Source: Hamiltosporidium tvaerminnensis (lineage: Eukaryota; Microsporidia; Dubosqiidae). Taken from it: DNA of 64,000 nt. How positions within the stretch are numbered: position 1 is the stretch's first letter; each line of letters opens with the position of its first letter. Where the stretch lies: contig CM061256.1 in NCBI GenBank assembly GCA_022605425.2, positions 612,573 through 676,572 of the forward strand, read 5' to 3'. The translations under genes and the position numbers were made by a program. Positions 54,275-64,000 of the stretch are shown piece after piece. The notes beneath the pieces are model-generated. The model made no database searches. It saw only the letters and a list, made by a program, of their open reading frames with translations, and had not been told where the DNA came from.

Positions 54275-55764
54275 TCATCTCGTGAGTTTGATGCCTTTAC
54301 TCTTGAGTATACGAACTGCTAGACTTCTTAGTTTGTCGTTCTTGTTGCCCTGTCTGTCTTTAATCTTCTTCATTCGTGTAAATAACTTGCTTATTTTAAA
54401 AAGACCATTACTATCTACTTCAGGCGAGTTAATCAAGTGTTTGGCTCCAAGCATTCTAAAAATTCTAATCACCTCCTTTTGCACAGACCCTTTGCATATC
54501 ACTTCTAACACAGTATTAGAGAGAAACTCCATGTTTACAACCAACTTACTAGCACCCGGTTGAATGTTCTCCAAAGCGAGCCGAAATAGTGATATTTTAT
54601 TAGAAGTTAAATTACAAAGTAAAGTAAAACGTGTCTAGCATATGTAAAAGGTGATTTACCTTGTGTTAAATGCGCAAGATGCTCAGCAGTTAGTTTAATT
54701 GGGCTGGACTTCTGCTTCATATATTCTTTCTTCTTTAGAATATTGTTTCTTACTGAGATGGCTACCTCAGATTTGTCACTTATAGTCTCCTTGATATCTG
54801 CTTGGTAATTTATTTTCTTTACTTGATCTTCTCCTATTTCACTATTTGTTGTTTCCAAACTTCGTTTCCTATAGGGTTTCTCAATTTTTTGAATGTGAGT
54901 CAAGCTTCAAGGTTTATCTTCAAGCCTTAATGAGATACTTTTCTGTTGCTTTGCCACGTCCGTACCACCTCTGAGCGTGTTCTGTTTCGGGACTGTACGT
55001 ATAAGAACTCTGACTCTGGGTCTTGATAGTATCTTACGTGTGGTTTTATTGCCGTTGCTAGTGAGCGTATTGTTGATGTGTGTAATCTGTGTTGTTTCAT
55101 AGAGTGTTGTGGTATCAGAATTCGTGTTCTTGTTATCAGTAGCATCAGTCATCTCATTTACCACGTTTGCATTATTATCTTTTGTTGAAGATGTATCTTC
55201 TGTTTCTATCCTATCGAAATCCTTACCTTTTTTCAAATGTGCGTTTTCAATAGCAGAGGGTAAAACATTTTTCCCTTCTCTTGATTTTTGAAAAATATTA
55301 TCTTGGGTGTTATTTGTATGACCAGAAAGAAAAGAAGAGGTATCAGCTTTAGGATTGATGATGGTATTTCTTTTTTGACATGTTGTTAAGTTTGTGCTGT
55401 GTAACGAGACTGTCTGTTCATGCGGCGTATCACCAAGGTCTCTACCCCGTACCCTTGGTTTAACAGCTTGAACGATCCGCGATACTTCCGTTGTGTTCAA
55501 TTCATTATTTCGTTTAGTTTGTTTCTTACTAGTACAACGAGTCTTGTTTGTAAATTCCGCACATAGATCTGAAGTTCTTGTAGATGTCTTATCTAGGTGC
55601 AAATTAGAGTTTCTAGCCATGTTCCAAAAGCCATTGCAAAGTAGTTGAACAGTTTCGTTTTCTGTATTTGTTCTGTCTCTTAGTGTATTTCTCTGTGCAA
55701 CTTTATTATGAGTTGGATCTTTTGTATTTTTATCAGAATGAGCTAAGGAATATTTTGTAGCCAT
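54275..55764 (-). pseudogene. ORF1 of copy A (broken)
   Basis: The first piece (55764-54907, 285 codons) is Thr/Asn/Lys-rich and basic, with no zinc knuckle seen. It ends at a TGA at 54907-54909. The same frame continues (LTHIQKIEKPYRKRSLE...) to 54607, then a frameshift leads to the last piece (54574-54275), with ENIQPGASKLVVNMEFLSNT and a basic end KSKGIKLTR. The product would be an RNA-binding ORF1p-like protein by position. The ATG is preceded by CTTAACTC, a two-base variant of the CCTAACCC seen at copy D. Confidence 0.7.
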
Positions 55765-56100
55765 GAGTTAAGACAAGAAAATTTTATTTAAACATTTTAA
55801 AAATTCTGGAAATTTCTATACTACCTCAATTAAACCCCATCAAACAATTAGAAAACTTTAGAATATTAACCAGATCTTTTTGCACTATTGTTAATAACAC
55901 ACGCCTATAACACTGTATAGAGCTTAACATCTTTTGAATAACAACAACAGAATTAATACCCTTAACTACAAGTAGCACGATAACACAGATAGTGCTTGTC
56001 TTGTATATGACACACTCCTTTACTGTATCACTACAGTTAGCAGGACGAACTATTTGATCCGTATGGAAATTAGCGCACTATTTGCATAAGCCTTATTAGA
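55765..56100 (-). mobile_element. 3' tail of a fifth chain member (copy E), rest lost
   Basis: In element sense the sequence entering copy A ends AAATAAA (55783-55789), a 10-base spacer, then CTTAACTC next to the ATG of copy A. The flank further right resembles the copy A tail for about 40 bases (TTTAAAAATTCTGGAAATTT against TTTTTAAGTTCTGAAAAATT). No hairpin or RT sequence is found to the right, so only a short 3' scrap of a fifth element remains; its right edge is a guess. Confidence 0.5.
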
Positions 56101-59100
56101 TTATACAGAAGGGTTTTTAAAGATAGCTTATGAACAGAATTTCAAACTTAATATTTTTCAGTAAGAACTGTGGGATAAGTAAAATAAAGTTCAAATTGTT
56201 CATAAACATTTATACAATTTGCTTTACTGACTGACATAACGTGTTTAGCTTCAATGTTTTAATTCCTTTCGTGTATCGCTCAAATGAAAAGTTTTCATCT
56301 TAAATTACAATTTTTTTTTTCGCAATCAGGCTCATTAAATAAGATTGACATTAACACAGATTATGGCTGAATGGATTATATATTAGACTTTTAAAATTGA
56401 ATATAATCCCTTGTTTGAGCGAATCCGTATTTTTCACGAGATTAAACAATTTATTTATACTACTCTATGAATATTATCTAGAATTTTGCAAATAATCCTA
56501 TATTAGAATTTTCCGAAATCATATCACCTAACAACCTAAAGTTTGAAATAAATATTCAGCGAATATCATAAAAATAGATATATAGGTGGTATTTGATATA
56601 AGGCTTAAATGAAAATATAGGAAAACAGAGTTATAAAAGAGTATACAAAATACTACCCAATGACAGAAGAGCTTTAAGACATAGAAATATGAAATGTTTT
56701 TATAGAGGAGATGTTCGAGATTAAGAACGTACGCTAATTTATAGTTTTTAATATAATAAATATAAATTGGTAAAATCAAAGAAAAAAATAGCCCCTGTCA
56801 TCCTGATAATATAAATAAATATCTTACCCTTTTGAAATCATTGTATCTGGCATATGCTCTAATATAATAGACCACACAGATCTATTTTTAGCTTATAAAC
56901 AAACCTTCTCTATAAAAATACTTGGGAAAACTAAAACTACTCTAATCATTTCTTAATAAACTGACCAAATTTTTCTATATGTCTGTATAAATTTAGGTTG
57001 TATATGAAAATGTATATTATATACATTCCAAAAACAGGTGTAAGTACTGATTTTTAGTAGAAAGTATTTCTAAATCCCCTGTTGAAGATACCTATTTTAA
57101 TTCACAGTTAAACAGTATATACTTGCTTTGATCTGGAAAATACATCTATTCTAATTACAAAAAAAACCCTTGTATGATATTGAGTATAGTAAATAGAAAT
57201 ACGTTAACCAAGTACATACGAAGAACTTCTAATATTCACTGTGTTGAATAGAAAGCATACTTAATTTTATTATATAATTAGAAACGATACCGAAAAGTAT
57301 TAACGATATTTCTTTCAACCCTATCAATTCTAAAATTACTACGTTCTTAAAAAATACATAAGCCTAATTTTATAAAAAAGTGTTTTTGAATTACTAGTAG
57401 GCTCGATCGTCTGAAAAAAAAGTATGAAAAGTGTACAAACCACATAAAATCTTTTTAGATCAGTCTGGCGTTTTCTTTAAGATTAAAATCTATATAAAGT
57501 TAATAGTATTTTCTTAAATTAGAAAATACATACAAATTAAGTCAATTAAAAAATACTTTGTTTCTTTTTCGTTTTTTTAAAAAAAATATTAATCGCTAAA
57601 ACAATTTCTTTAAATTTTTTTCTACAATATTCTAACGATTAGAATTATCGATGTTTTTTTGCTATCTGTCTACACAAAATGCATAATATATTTTTAACCT
57701 CTGAACCTACATATTTATCAAATATAAGTGGCAAAGAAGGGAGAAATTTTACTTACTCAATCTAATGTTTTAAACAAGCTATTCTTAAATAAAAGTTTCA
57801 AACCTAGATCCAAGACAGGTTAAACTTATAATTTACTAGGTTTTCTTAGCATTTTCTTTTTCAAGTAAACTATAGGAGCATATAAAATAATCACCTTTTA
57901 ATATATTTCAAAAAAAAATTAGCCAATGATAAAACGAATTCTCTCAAAACACTTATATCTTTAAAGAAATCATAGAACTGACTGTTTTGATATATTCTCT
58001 AACTGAATAATAGACATAAAAAGTAATATTATATAAAACGAAAAATTTACTTCCTAATTGTGATTAAATAGCTAAAAACATGCACCTCCGAAGTTTAGAA
58101 TTAATCAACCATAATTTTAAGATAAACCCCCTAATCATAAACGTACTTTCAAATTTTTTATTTTTGTAAATTACTAAAAAATAAAAAAAAAATAACCTGA
58201 TGCATATTTCCTAAAAAACTATTAACATGAGTGTTGCTCAAAATTCGGTATTTTCATAACGAAAAAAAACAATTTGTCTTCATTTTAAATGTACTTTTTT
58301 ACGACTAAAAACTCTTCTGAAAATTTTCAATTTCTTAATTTGAATATAATTTGCGAAGGTAACACATAAATTCAGAATGAAATATGCTAAGGTGCTATAT
58401 CACTTTAGTAATTTGTTTGAAAAGTTAAATTTGTACGTTTAATAGATTCTTTCAAACAAATTTGAACTTAATATTTTCGGCTTGGCAATATTTTTTTTAA
58501 TTTAGAAAGTAATTATTATTCAAAGAAAGTCGTATATTTATCAAAAATCTTAATTTTCTCACAAAAAAAGCTAGAATTTTGCACATAGTAGGTAGAAGTA
58601 GAAAGAATAAGACAATTTATAGATATTATAAAGCCCTGGTATATATATTTATCATAAACGGATACATAAAAATAGTAGACAATTTTAAACATTGTAATAA
58701 AATTATAGAGGTAAAAATTTTAATAAATATAAATATACAATTACATTTAAATTTATACAGTACTAAACCAAACCACAGGAAGGTAAAAAATATATAACTG
58801 ACTAAAAAATTTGCAATGAATTGTAAAAAGTTATAGAATACTAAAACGGAACAAAATATTTTGAATTTGTCCAAAGAATTCCAGGGAATCTAACCCTAAC
58901 TTTATACGGTTTTTGAAAACGCAATTTTTCAAAAAAAGTATGTAGAAAAATTCACTTTTTAGTAAAATGTAGACAAAAATAAAACAATATAAACAATCGG
59001 AACTTTCATAGTTACAAATTTTCAAAAAAGTCATTATCAAATTTAAATTGTTTTTAATATTTAAATATTTTCAGATAGAATAAAGGTATTTTTATTCTCA

Positions 59101-59110
59101 AATATGTAAT

Positions 59111-59141
59111 TGATCCAAACCCCTTCAGGGGTGGGTGATCA
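59111..59141. repeat. Nested GC-rich inverted repeat
   Basis: Outer arms TGATC/GATCA enclose CCCC-TTCA-GGGG. This is a short GC island in nearly pure A/T DNA. It could be a structured RNA end or a protein-binding site; nothing else supports either. Confidence 0.6.
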
Positions 59142-60109
59142 CTCTAAGAGATAATCCGAATAAAATCAAATTTCAAGACCAGAACTAAAAACTGAAAGAA
59201 AAAGAAAAGTGATGCCCGTTTTTATTCTGACTAATACACCAATAAACTTTTTACTATTCGTTTTTTTACCCCAACCTACTTACTTCCCTCTATCACTATT
59301 TCTGAAAAATGTACCTTGAAAATGTATCTCTCATACCATAATACTATTCCAATTCATCACATTCTTTTCCCTGTATTATTTCAGACCAACTATTTTATAA
59401 ACATTACCTAGACTTCAGAATCTCTTTATCATGATTCATCTTTAAAGAAGGATTACCAAACATACTAAAAATAATTAACTAAACCAATTAAGTTAGAGTT
59501 TAAATTATTTTTTTGGTTTTGGCTAGCATGGAATGGCAAGTTTAATTAATTCCGTGACAATCCAATTCAAATTTACATATTAAATTTTTCTTCGTAACAA
59601 TTTTCTTTATTTTTTTCTTATTTTATATATTACTTTTCTTCCCAATTTAGAAGAGATTCTTATAAAACATTTTTTTGTTTATTTTATCTACTATATGTCA
59701 ATTCACGTTTTTAGAACATTTTTGGGGCTTACATTCCCTAACTTCACAAAAGGTAAATTATTACAAAAAGAAATTTAAATATATTATTAGATTAATATGA
59801 TTCTAAGAAGCCTTTTCAAATCTAAATTTGTGTATTTTCATAGTTATAGAATCTAAGAAAAAATATATTTTTGAAGAAGTAAATTTACTAGCAATATAAA
59901 TTTTGATATATAAAAACTTTAAGTGGAAAAATATTGGTTAGCAAAGATTAAAATACGGTTATTACTTGGATAAAAATTACAGGAAACTACTTTTTATAAA
60001 AAAACAAACATGGTTTCATACCGGTGGATAAGGAAAAATAGAAACTTAACTTTTGGATAAGAGAATCATTTTTTTTAAATAATTTCTATTTTTTTACCCC
60101 AATTTATTT

Positions 60110-60960
60110 TTCAATAAGAATAAAAAAGTTTGGGAGAAGAAAATAATGCAAGAAAAAAAAGATTGTAGTTAAAAACAAAAAAAATTATTGGAGAAAAAAA
60201 GTTAAGAATAAATCGTGAGAGTAAAATTAGAGTAGAGATGAGCATTGGGTTTTACATCTATTAAGAAAGTTTTAGTTAGGGAAAGAAAAATTGTAGCTAC
60301 GGAAAAAAGATTTTAGCTAGGGAACAGGTATACGAAGGAAGAAAATTAGGTATGTGAAAAGAGAATTAGTTGGTAATAGGGTTTAGGGAAAGTGAAATCA
60401 GGCCGGGGGAAAGGATTTCTAAGGAAAAAGTATTGTTTTTTAAAATTTAAAAAATACTAAGGAAAGTTAAAATTGGTAGAATAAGAATCTGTTAATTAGA
60501 AAAAAATTGTCAGAATGATAATATTTAGTTGAAATTAATAGAGTCGGGCATGTTATTAAAATTTGTTTTAAAGATACAAGTTTTAAAAAAAGAAAATAAT
60601 TTGAACAGAATAAATAAAAATTACTTTTGTAAAGAAGAATTGTCCTGAAGGGAAACAAGTTTATGGAAAAAAGAAAGTTAGGGCAAAAGAAATTAATTGC
60701 GGAAAAAATAAATTTAAAGATAAAATGATTTGGCCAGAAAAATGATGAAGTTATTTAAAATATATTTAAATATAAAGAAATTAGGGGGTGAGATTCTGTT
60801 ATGTAAAAAGAAATCAGGGTAAAAACAATTGGGATAGGGAAATAATAATAGGGTCGAAGAAAAACGTTTGGTTTTGGGGGATTAAAAAAAGGGAGGGAAA
60901 GCTTGTTAGGAGTGGTATGAAATTAATTAGTTGAGTGAAAAAAGTTTTTGCTATTTTTTA
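60110..60960 (+). repeat. Purine-biased block with scattered TTAGGG-like runs
   Basis: The + strand carries G runs every ~20-40 bases, many as TTAGGG or TAGGG (60275-60281 GTTAGGG, TAGGGTTTAGGG near 60378, GTTAGGG near 60678, ATTAGGGGG near 60780), separated by A-rich sequence. C is rare. It looks like a strongly degenerated array or telomere-derived tract about 3 kb inside the telomere. Confidence 0.45.
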
Positions 60961-62349
60961 AAAAGAGTTTGGTTTTTAGAAGTATTTGATTCTGCATATG
61001 CTCAATAAAATATTGTTGAGCAACAGTTTAAAAATTCTGATTGCGGTTAATTGAAAAAGGTATGTCTAATTACAAATAAATTTCTTCTTTCATTAATATT
61101 CAGCTGCTTTTAATTTTTTTTTAATTTTTGTTTGAGGAATTCTTTTTTAAAACATAAATATATTTGGTTCCAAGGTATTAAGAGTAGTTTTCACTGGCAA
61201 TAGTTATGGAATCTGCTAAATTCAAATTATTACATGTAAAAAATCATTTGCTATTAGGACAAAGTTTTTTTTAAATTTCAGATGAATAAATTCAATACTT
61301 ACTTTTTATAGTTGAAAATTTATTTTAATTAAAAATATTAAAAGCAATACATTTACAAGCGTTTTATTTTTATATTCAAAAGAAATGTCGCTATTTCATG
61401 CATAAGGGTTTTCAATGTTAAATCAATGTATGAATTTTTACTTACTTTTATAAAAGCAAAAAAATCATGAAAAACTTTTAAAAAAAGCGATTTCAATGGG
61501 CATTAAGGTATATCTTTATTCTATTTCTATTTATTGTAGATTCGTACTAAATGAAAAACTAAAATTTTCTAAAATCGACCAAAAAATAAAGACTTTTAAT
61601 TTACTTGGAGAAAAATGAAAGGCTTAATGCAAATCACTCAAATGCAAGTTAAAATTAAAAATAAAAAAGTTAATATATTTGGAAAATGTAATAGCACTTA
61701 ATACCATTCCAATTAAAATATTTTGCTTTCACTAACCTAAGTCAGGGAAATACTTGGGAAATATAGTAGAGAAAATATTATTTACCTAACCTGTAGCAGT
61801 GAAATACTTGAGAAAGTAAGTTTTTTAAAACATTAAAGAAATATGAGGTTTGATTAACATTACAATGTCCTTACTTAAGTTCTGTAACATAGCTAGCAAC
61901 AAAGTATGTAAAACCTTTAGAAAAATAAAACGAACACATTTATTTAAATAGAAATGTAAATACACAAGAACCTACACATATGCAAAATATTATAAAAGAC
62001 ATATTATTTTTGATTGTGACCGAATTAAAGCACTTAAAAGCATACAATCAAAATTGTAAGATATTGTAAATAATAAATTAAGGTTGTTCGTAAGATGATT
62101 TAAAATTTTTTTGAACAGTATTTTGATATAATTTTATTATATAGGGTATATTTCTTCAAACAACTTTTCTATCTAAATAGGCAGTGTTATCCTAGTATTT
62201 GGCTCATTACCTTAAAGTTCCTGTAAATACAATTGATGTTGCAGTTAAGATTATCTAAACGCATTACAAGATTGTTAAAATCACTAATTTCAAATTTTTC
62301 GATTTTTCAACAAGAACGAATGTGATTTGAGATAGCTATACAATTAATC

Positions 62350-62604
62350 ATGTTTAGACCCATGGGGATAAACATTAATAAATCTTTCTATAATCCACCA
62401 ATTAGGATATATACAGATGCAGCAAATATAGCTGCAAATATTACAGAGAATTCATATCCGTGAACGGTGGCATTTGTTATATTTGGCTTCCACTTCATTG
62501 CAGTCATAGCTCTTGTAGTTTTAAAGATGAAGAGCTTTTCCTATAGAGCATCAGATGTTTCAAACATATTCTTGAACCTAATCGTAGAAGATGCTACAAA
62601 ATGA
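62350..62604 (+). pseudogene. Relic of a small membrane protein gene with one in-frame TGA
   Basis: ATG at 62350 opens MFRPMGININKSFYNPPIRI, then YTDAANIAANITENSYP, TGA (62461-62463), then TVAFVIFGFHFIAVIALVVL and KMKSFSYRASDVSNIFLNLI, and a stop at 62602. Apart from the single TGA the 84 codons are of protein character with a clear membrane span. It may be a fragment of a larger gene. A second frame at 62653-62835 could be its continuation. Family unknown. Confidence 0.4.
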
Positions 62605-63224
62605 AAAACCCTTGCCTTTTATACTTGTGAATTTTTTTACAATCAATGTCACTTGAATCAAATTTCATTTAATTCGTTCAGTATCTTGATAGATATTTTT
62701 CCAAAGCAATCAATCCAGTTACAATATGAATTAGCTCAAGCCACAATTGTTAATTATAAAATCCACTGTTTACCCTTCTATTCCATTTTAAAGTATAACA
62801 ATACACATTTAAATTATGTTCTTGGCTTCTTTTAAATCATACTAAAATATTCTATAAGTATATCCCTACATATATAATTTTCTTCATATTCTATTTCATA
62901 TCTGAATTTATTACTTGCATAAATTTAAATAAAAAAAAATTATAAAAATAGCTGTAAAATAAATTAATTTCAAACCATGTATTATCTAAAAAATCTATTG
63001 TTTAATACGTATAGAGATATATTTAAAATAATTGCTACATGAGTTCTGCTAAATTATTATTAATAATATAAAAAAACATAAAAATCTTTATTTGTTAAGC
63101 TGCATATCATTTGACCAAAGTTTTATTTTTAACAAATTCACTTAAACCAGAAAAGCTTTGTATAAGCGAATATGTATCCACGTAAATTTTTTATTCTTTA
63201 TTGTAAATTGTGTACATGAGAAAA
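62605..63224. other. AT-rich sequence abutting the telomere
   Basis: One short frame (62653-62835) of uncertain status; otherwise AT-rich with no feature. The telomere begins abruptly after GAGAAAA. Confidence 0.5.
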
Positions 63225-64000
63225 TTAGGGTTAGGGTTAGGGTTAGGGTTAGGGTTAGGGTTAGGGTTAGGGTTAGGGTTAGGGTTAGGGTTAGGGTTAG
63301 GGTTAGGGTTAGGGTTAGGGTTAGGGTTAGGGTTAGGGTTAGGGTTAGGGTTAGGGTTAGGGTTAGGGTTAGGGTTAGGGTTAGGGTTAGGGTTAGGGTT
63401 AGGGTTAGGGTTAGGGTTAGGGTTAGGGTTAGGGTTAGGGTTAGGGGTTAGGGTTAGGGTTAGGGTTAGGGTTAGGGTTAGGGTTAGGGTTAGGGTTAGG
63501 GTTAGGGTTAGGGTTAGGGTTAGGGTTAGGGTTAGGGTTAGGGTTAGGGTTAGGGTTAGGGTTAGGGTTAGGGTTAGGGTTAGGGTTAGGGTTAGGGTTA
63601 GGGTTAGGGTTAGGGTTAGGGTTAGGGTTAGGGTTAGGGTTAGGGTTAGGGTTAGGGTTAGGGTTAGGGTTAGGGTTAGGGTTAGGGTTAGGGTTAGGGT
63701 TAGGGTTAGGGTTAGGGTTAGGGTTAGGGTTAGGGTTAGGGTTAGGGTTAGGGTTAGGGTTAGGGTTAGGGTTAGGGTTAGGGTTAGGGTTAGGGTTAGG
63801 GTTAGGGTTAGGGTTAGGGTTAGGGTTAGGGTTAGGGTTAGGGTTAGGGTTAGGGTTAGGGTTAGGGTTAGAGGGTTAGGGTTAGGGTTAGGGTTAGGGT
63901 TAGGGTTAGGGTTAGGGTTAGGGTTAGGGTTAGGGTTAGGGTTAGGGTTAGGGTTAGGGTTAGGGTTAGGGTTAGGGTTAGGGTTAGGGTTAGGGTTAGG
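63225..64000 (+). repeat. Telomere, (TTAGGG)n about 129 units to the window end
   Basis: Uninterrupted TTAGGG units from 63225 to 64000 apart from two variant units: TTAGGGG at about 63441-63447 and TTAGAGGG at about 63869-63876. The G-rich strand runs 5' to 3' toward the right end, as it must at a right-hand chromosome terminus. Whether 64000 is the true end or an assembly limit cannot be told. Confidence 0.98.

Larger units (their letters stand above)
51131..55764 (-). mobile_element. Telomere-associated APE-type LINE, copy A (full length, nearly intact)
   Basis: About 4.63 kb. ORF1 starts at the very first base (ATG at 55764), ORF2 follows 69 bases after ORF1 ends (54275 to 54205), then a ~330-base 3'UTR with hairpin and tail. 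Damage is light: an in-frame TGA and a frameshift in ORF1, and one TAG and one frameshift in ORF2. It is markedly less AT-rich than copies C and D and uses more balanced codons. This suggests a younger element or a different subfamily. Confidence 0.9.
56101..62349. other. AT-rich subtelomeric region without an intact gene
   Basis: About 6 kb with only short chance frames. Notable items are a nested hairpin (59111-59141) and a G-run, purine-biased block (60110-60960). No RNA gene recognised. Confidence 0.45.

Noticed and set aside
52362-54563. Long + strand frames opposite the copy A ORF1/ORF2
   Set aside because: They are shadows of the ORFs, which carry RT and endonuclease motifs in order on the minus strand.
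63158-63451. 97-codon frame of alternating Arg and Val
   Set aside because: It is translation of the TTAGGG array and its left flank, not a gene.
63225-64000. Regular short repeats considered as a CRISPR array
   Set aside because: Pure tandem TTAGGG with no spacers, in a eukaryotic context.

Overview
The window looks like one chromosome end of a very AT-rich, gene-sparse, apparently intron-poor eukaryote. A microsporidian fits best, though I cannot name the genus. The evidence is as follows. All intact genes are single uninterrupted reading frames with short spacing motifs. Several start codons are preceded within about 10 bases by CCC, a start-proximal signal reported for microsporidia. The recognisable genes are a divergent cytosolic Hsp110/Hsp70-like chaperone, an M1 aminopeptidase and the tail of a nucleoporin Nsp1/Nup62-like protein. 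The rest encode lineage-specific secreted or membrane proteins with N-terminal signal peptides. The right end is about 776 bases of TTAGGG repeats, so reading right means moving outward to the telomere.

Layout, left to right. 0-2 kb: the end of an Nsp1-like gene (+) and a secreted hypothetical gene (-). 2.8-5.9 kb: a broken non-LTR retrotransposon of the restriction-like-endonuclease (RLE) type (+), whose small decayed relics recur at 7.4, 12.7-13.1 and 38.6-40.1 kb. 8-21 kb: secreted hypothetical gene (10.2-11.4, -), Hsp110-like gene (13.8-16.5, +), a membrane-anchored secreted protein (17.2-18.1, -), minisatellites, and four copies of an unidentified dispersed repeat (8.3, 18.8, 19.8 and 20.4-21.2 kb). 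22.4-23.7 kb: a secreted pseudokinase with a terminal nuclear-localisation-like motif (-). 27.6-30.1 kb: M1 aminopeptidase (-). 30.2-43.3 kb: a gene desert with decayed coding relics. 43.3-56 kb: a head-to-tail chain of one family of APE-type non-LTR retrotransposons, all on the minus strand, so every 3' end points away from the telomere. 56-63.2 kb: AT-rich subtelomere with relics. 63.2-64 kb: telomere.

The most interesting system is the 43.3-56 kb chain. Four element copies, plus the tail of a fifth, are joined by short telomeric motifs (GGGTTAGG on the + strand, which is CCTAACCC in element sense). They share a tail with AAATAAA and a fixed 10-base spacer in four of the five cases. A conserved 3'UTR hairpin shows compensatory changes. 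In both full-length copies ORF1 begins with an ATG directly abutting the telomeric motif. This resembles telomere-directed retroelements (HeT-A/TART, TRAS/SART, Giardia GilM/GilT) in arrangement. It suggests insertion into, or attachment onto, TTAGGG ends, with the upstream neighbour's tail plus CCC acting as promoter. All copies here carry stops or frameshifts, so the array as seen is inactive.

No rRNA, tRNA or CRISPR feature could be supported. Coordinates of decayed relics and repeat edges are approximate because they were found by eye.
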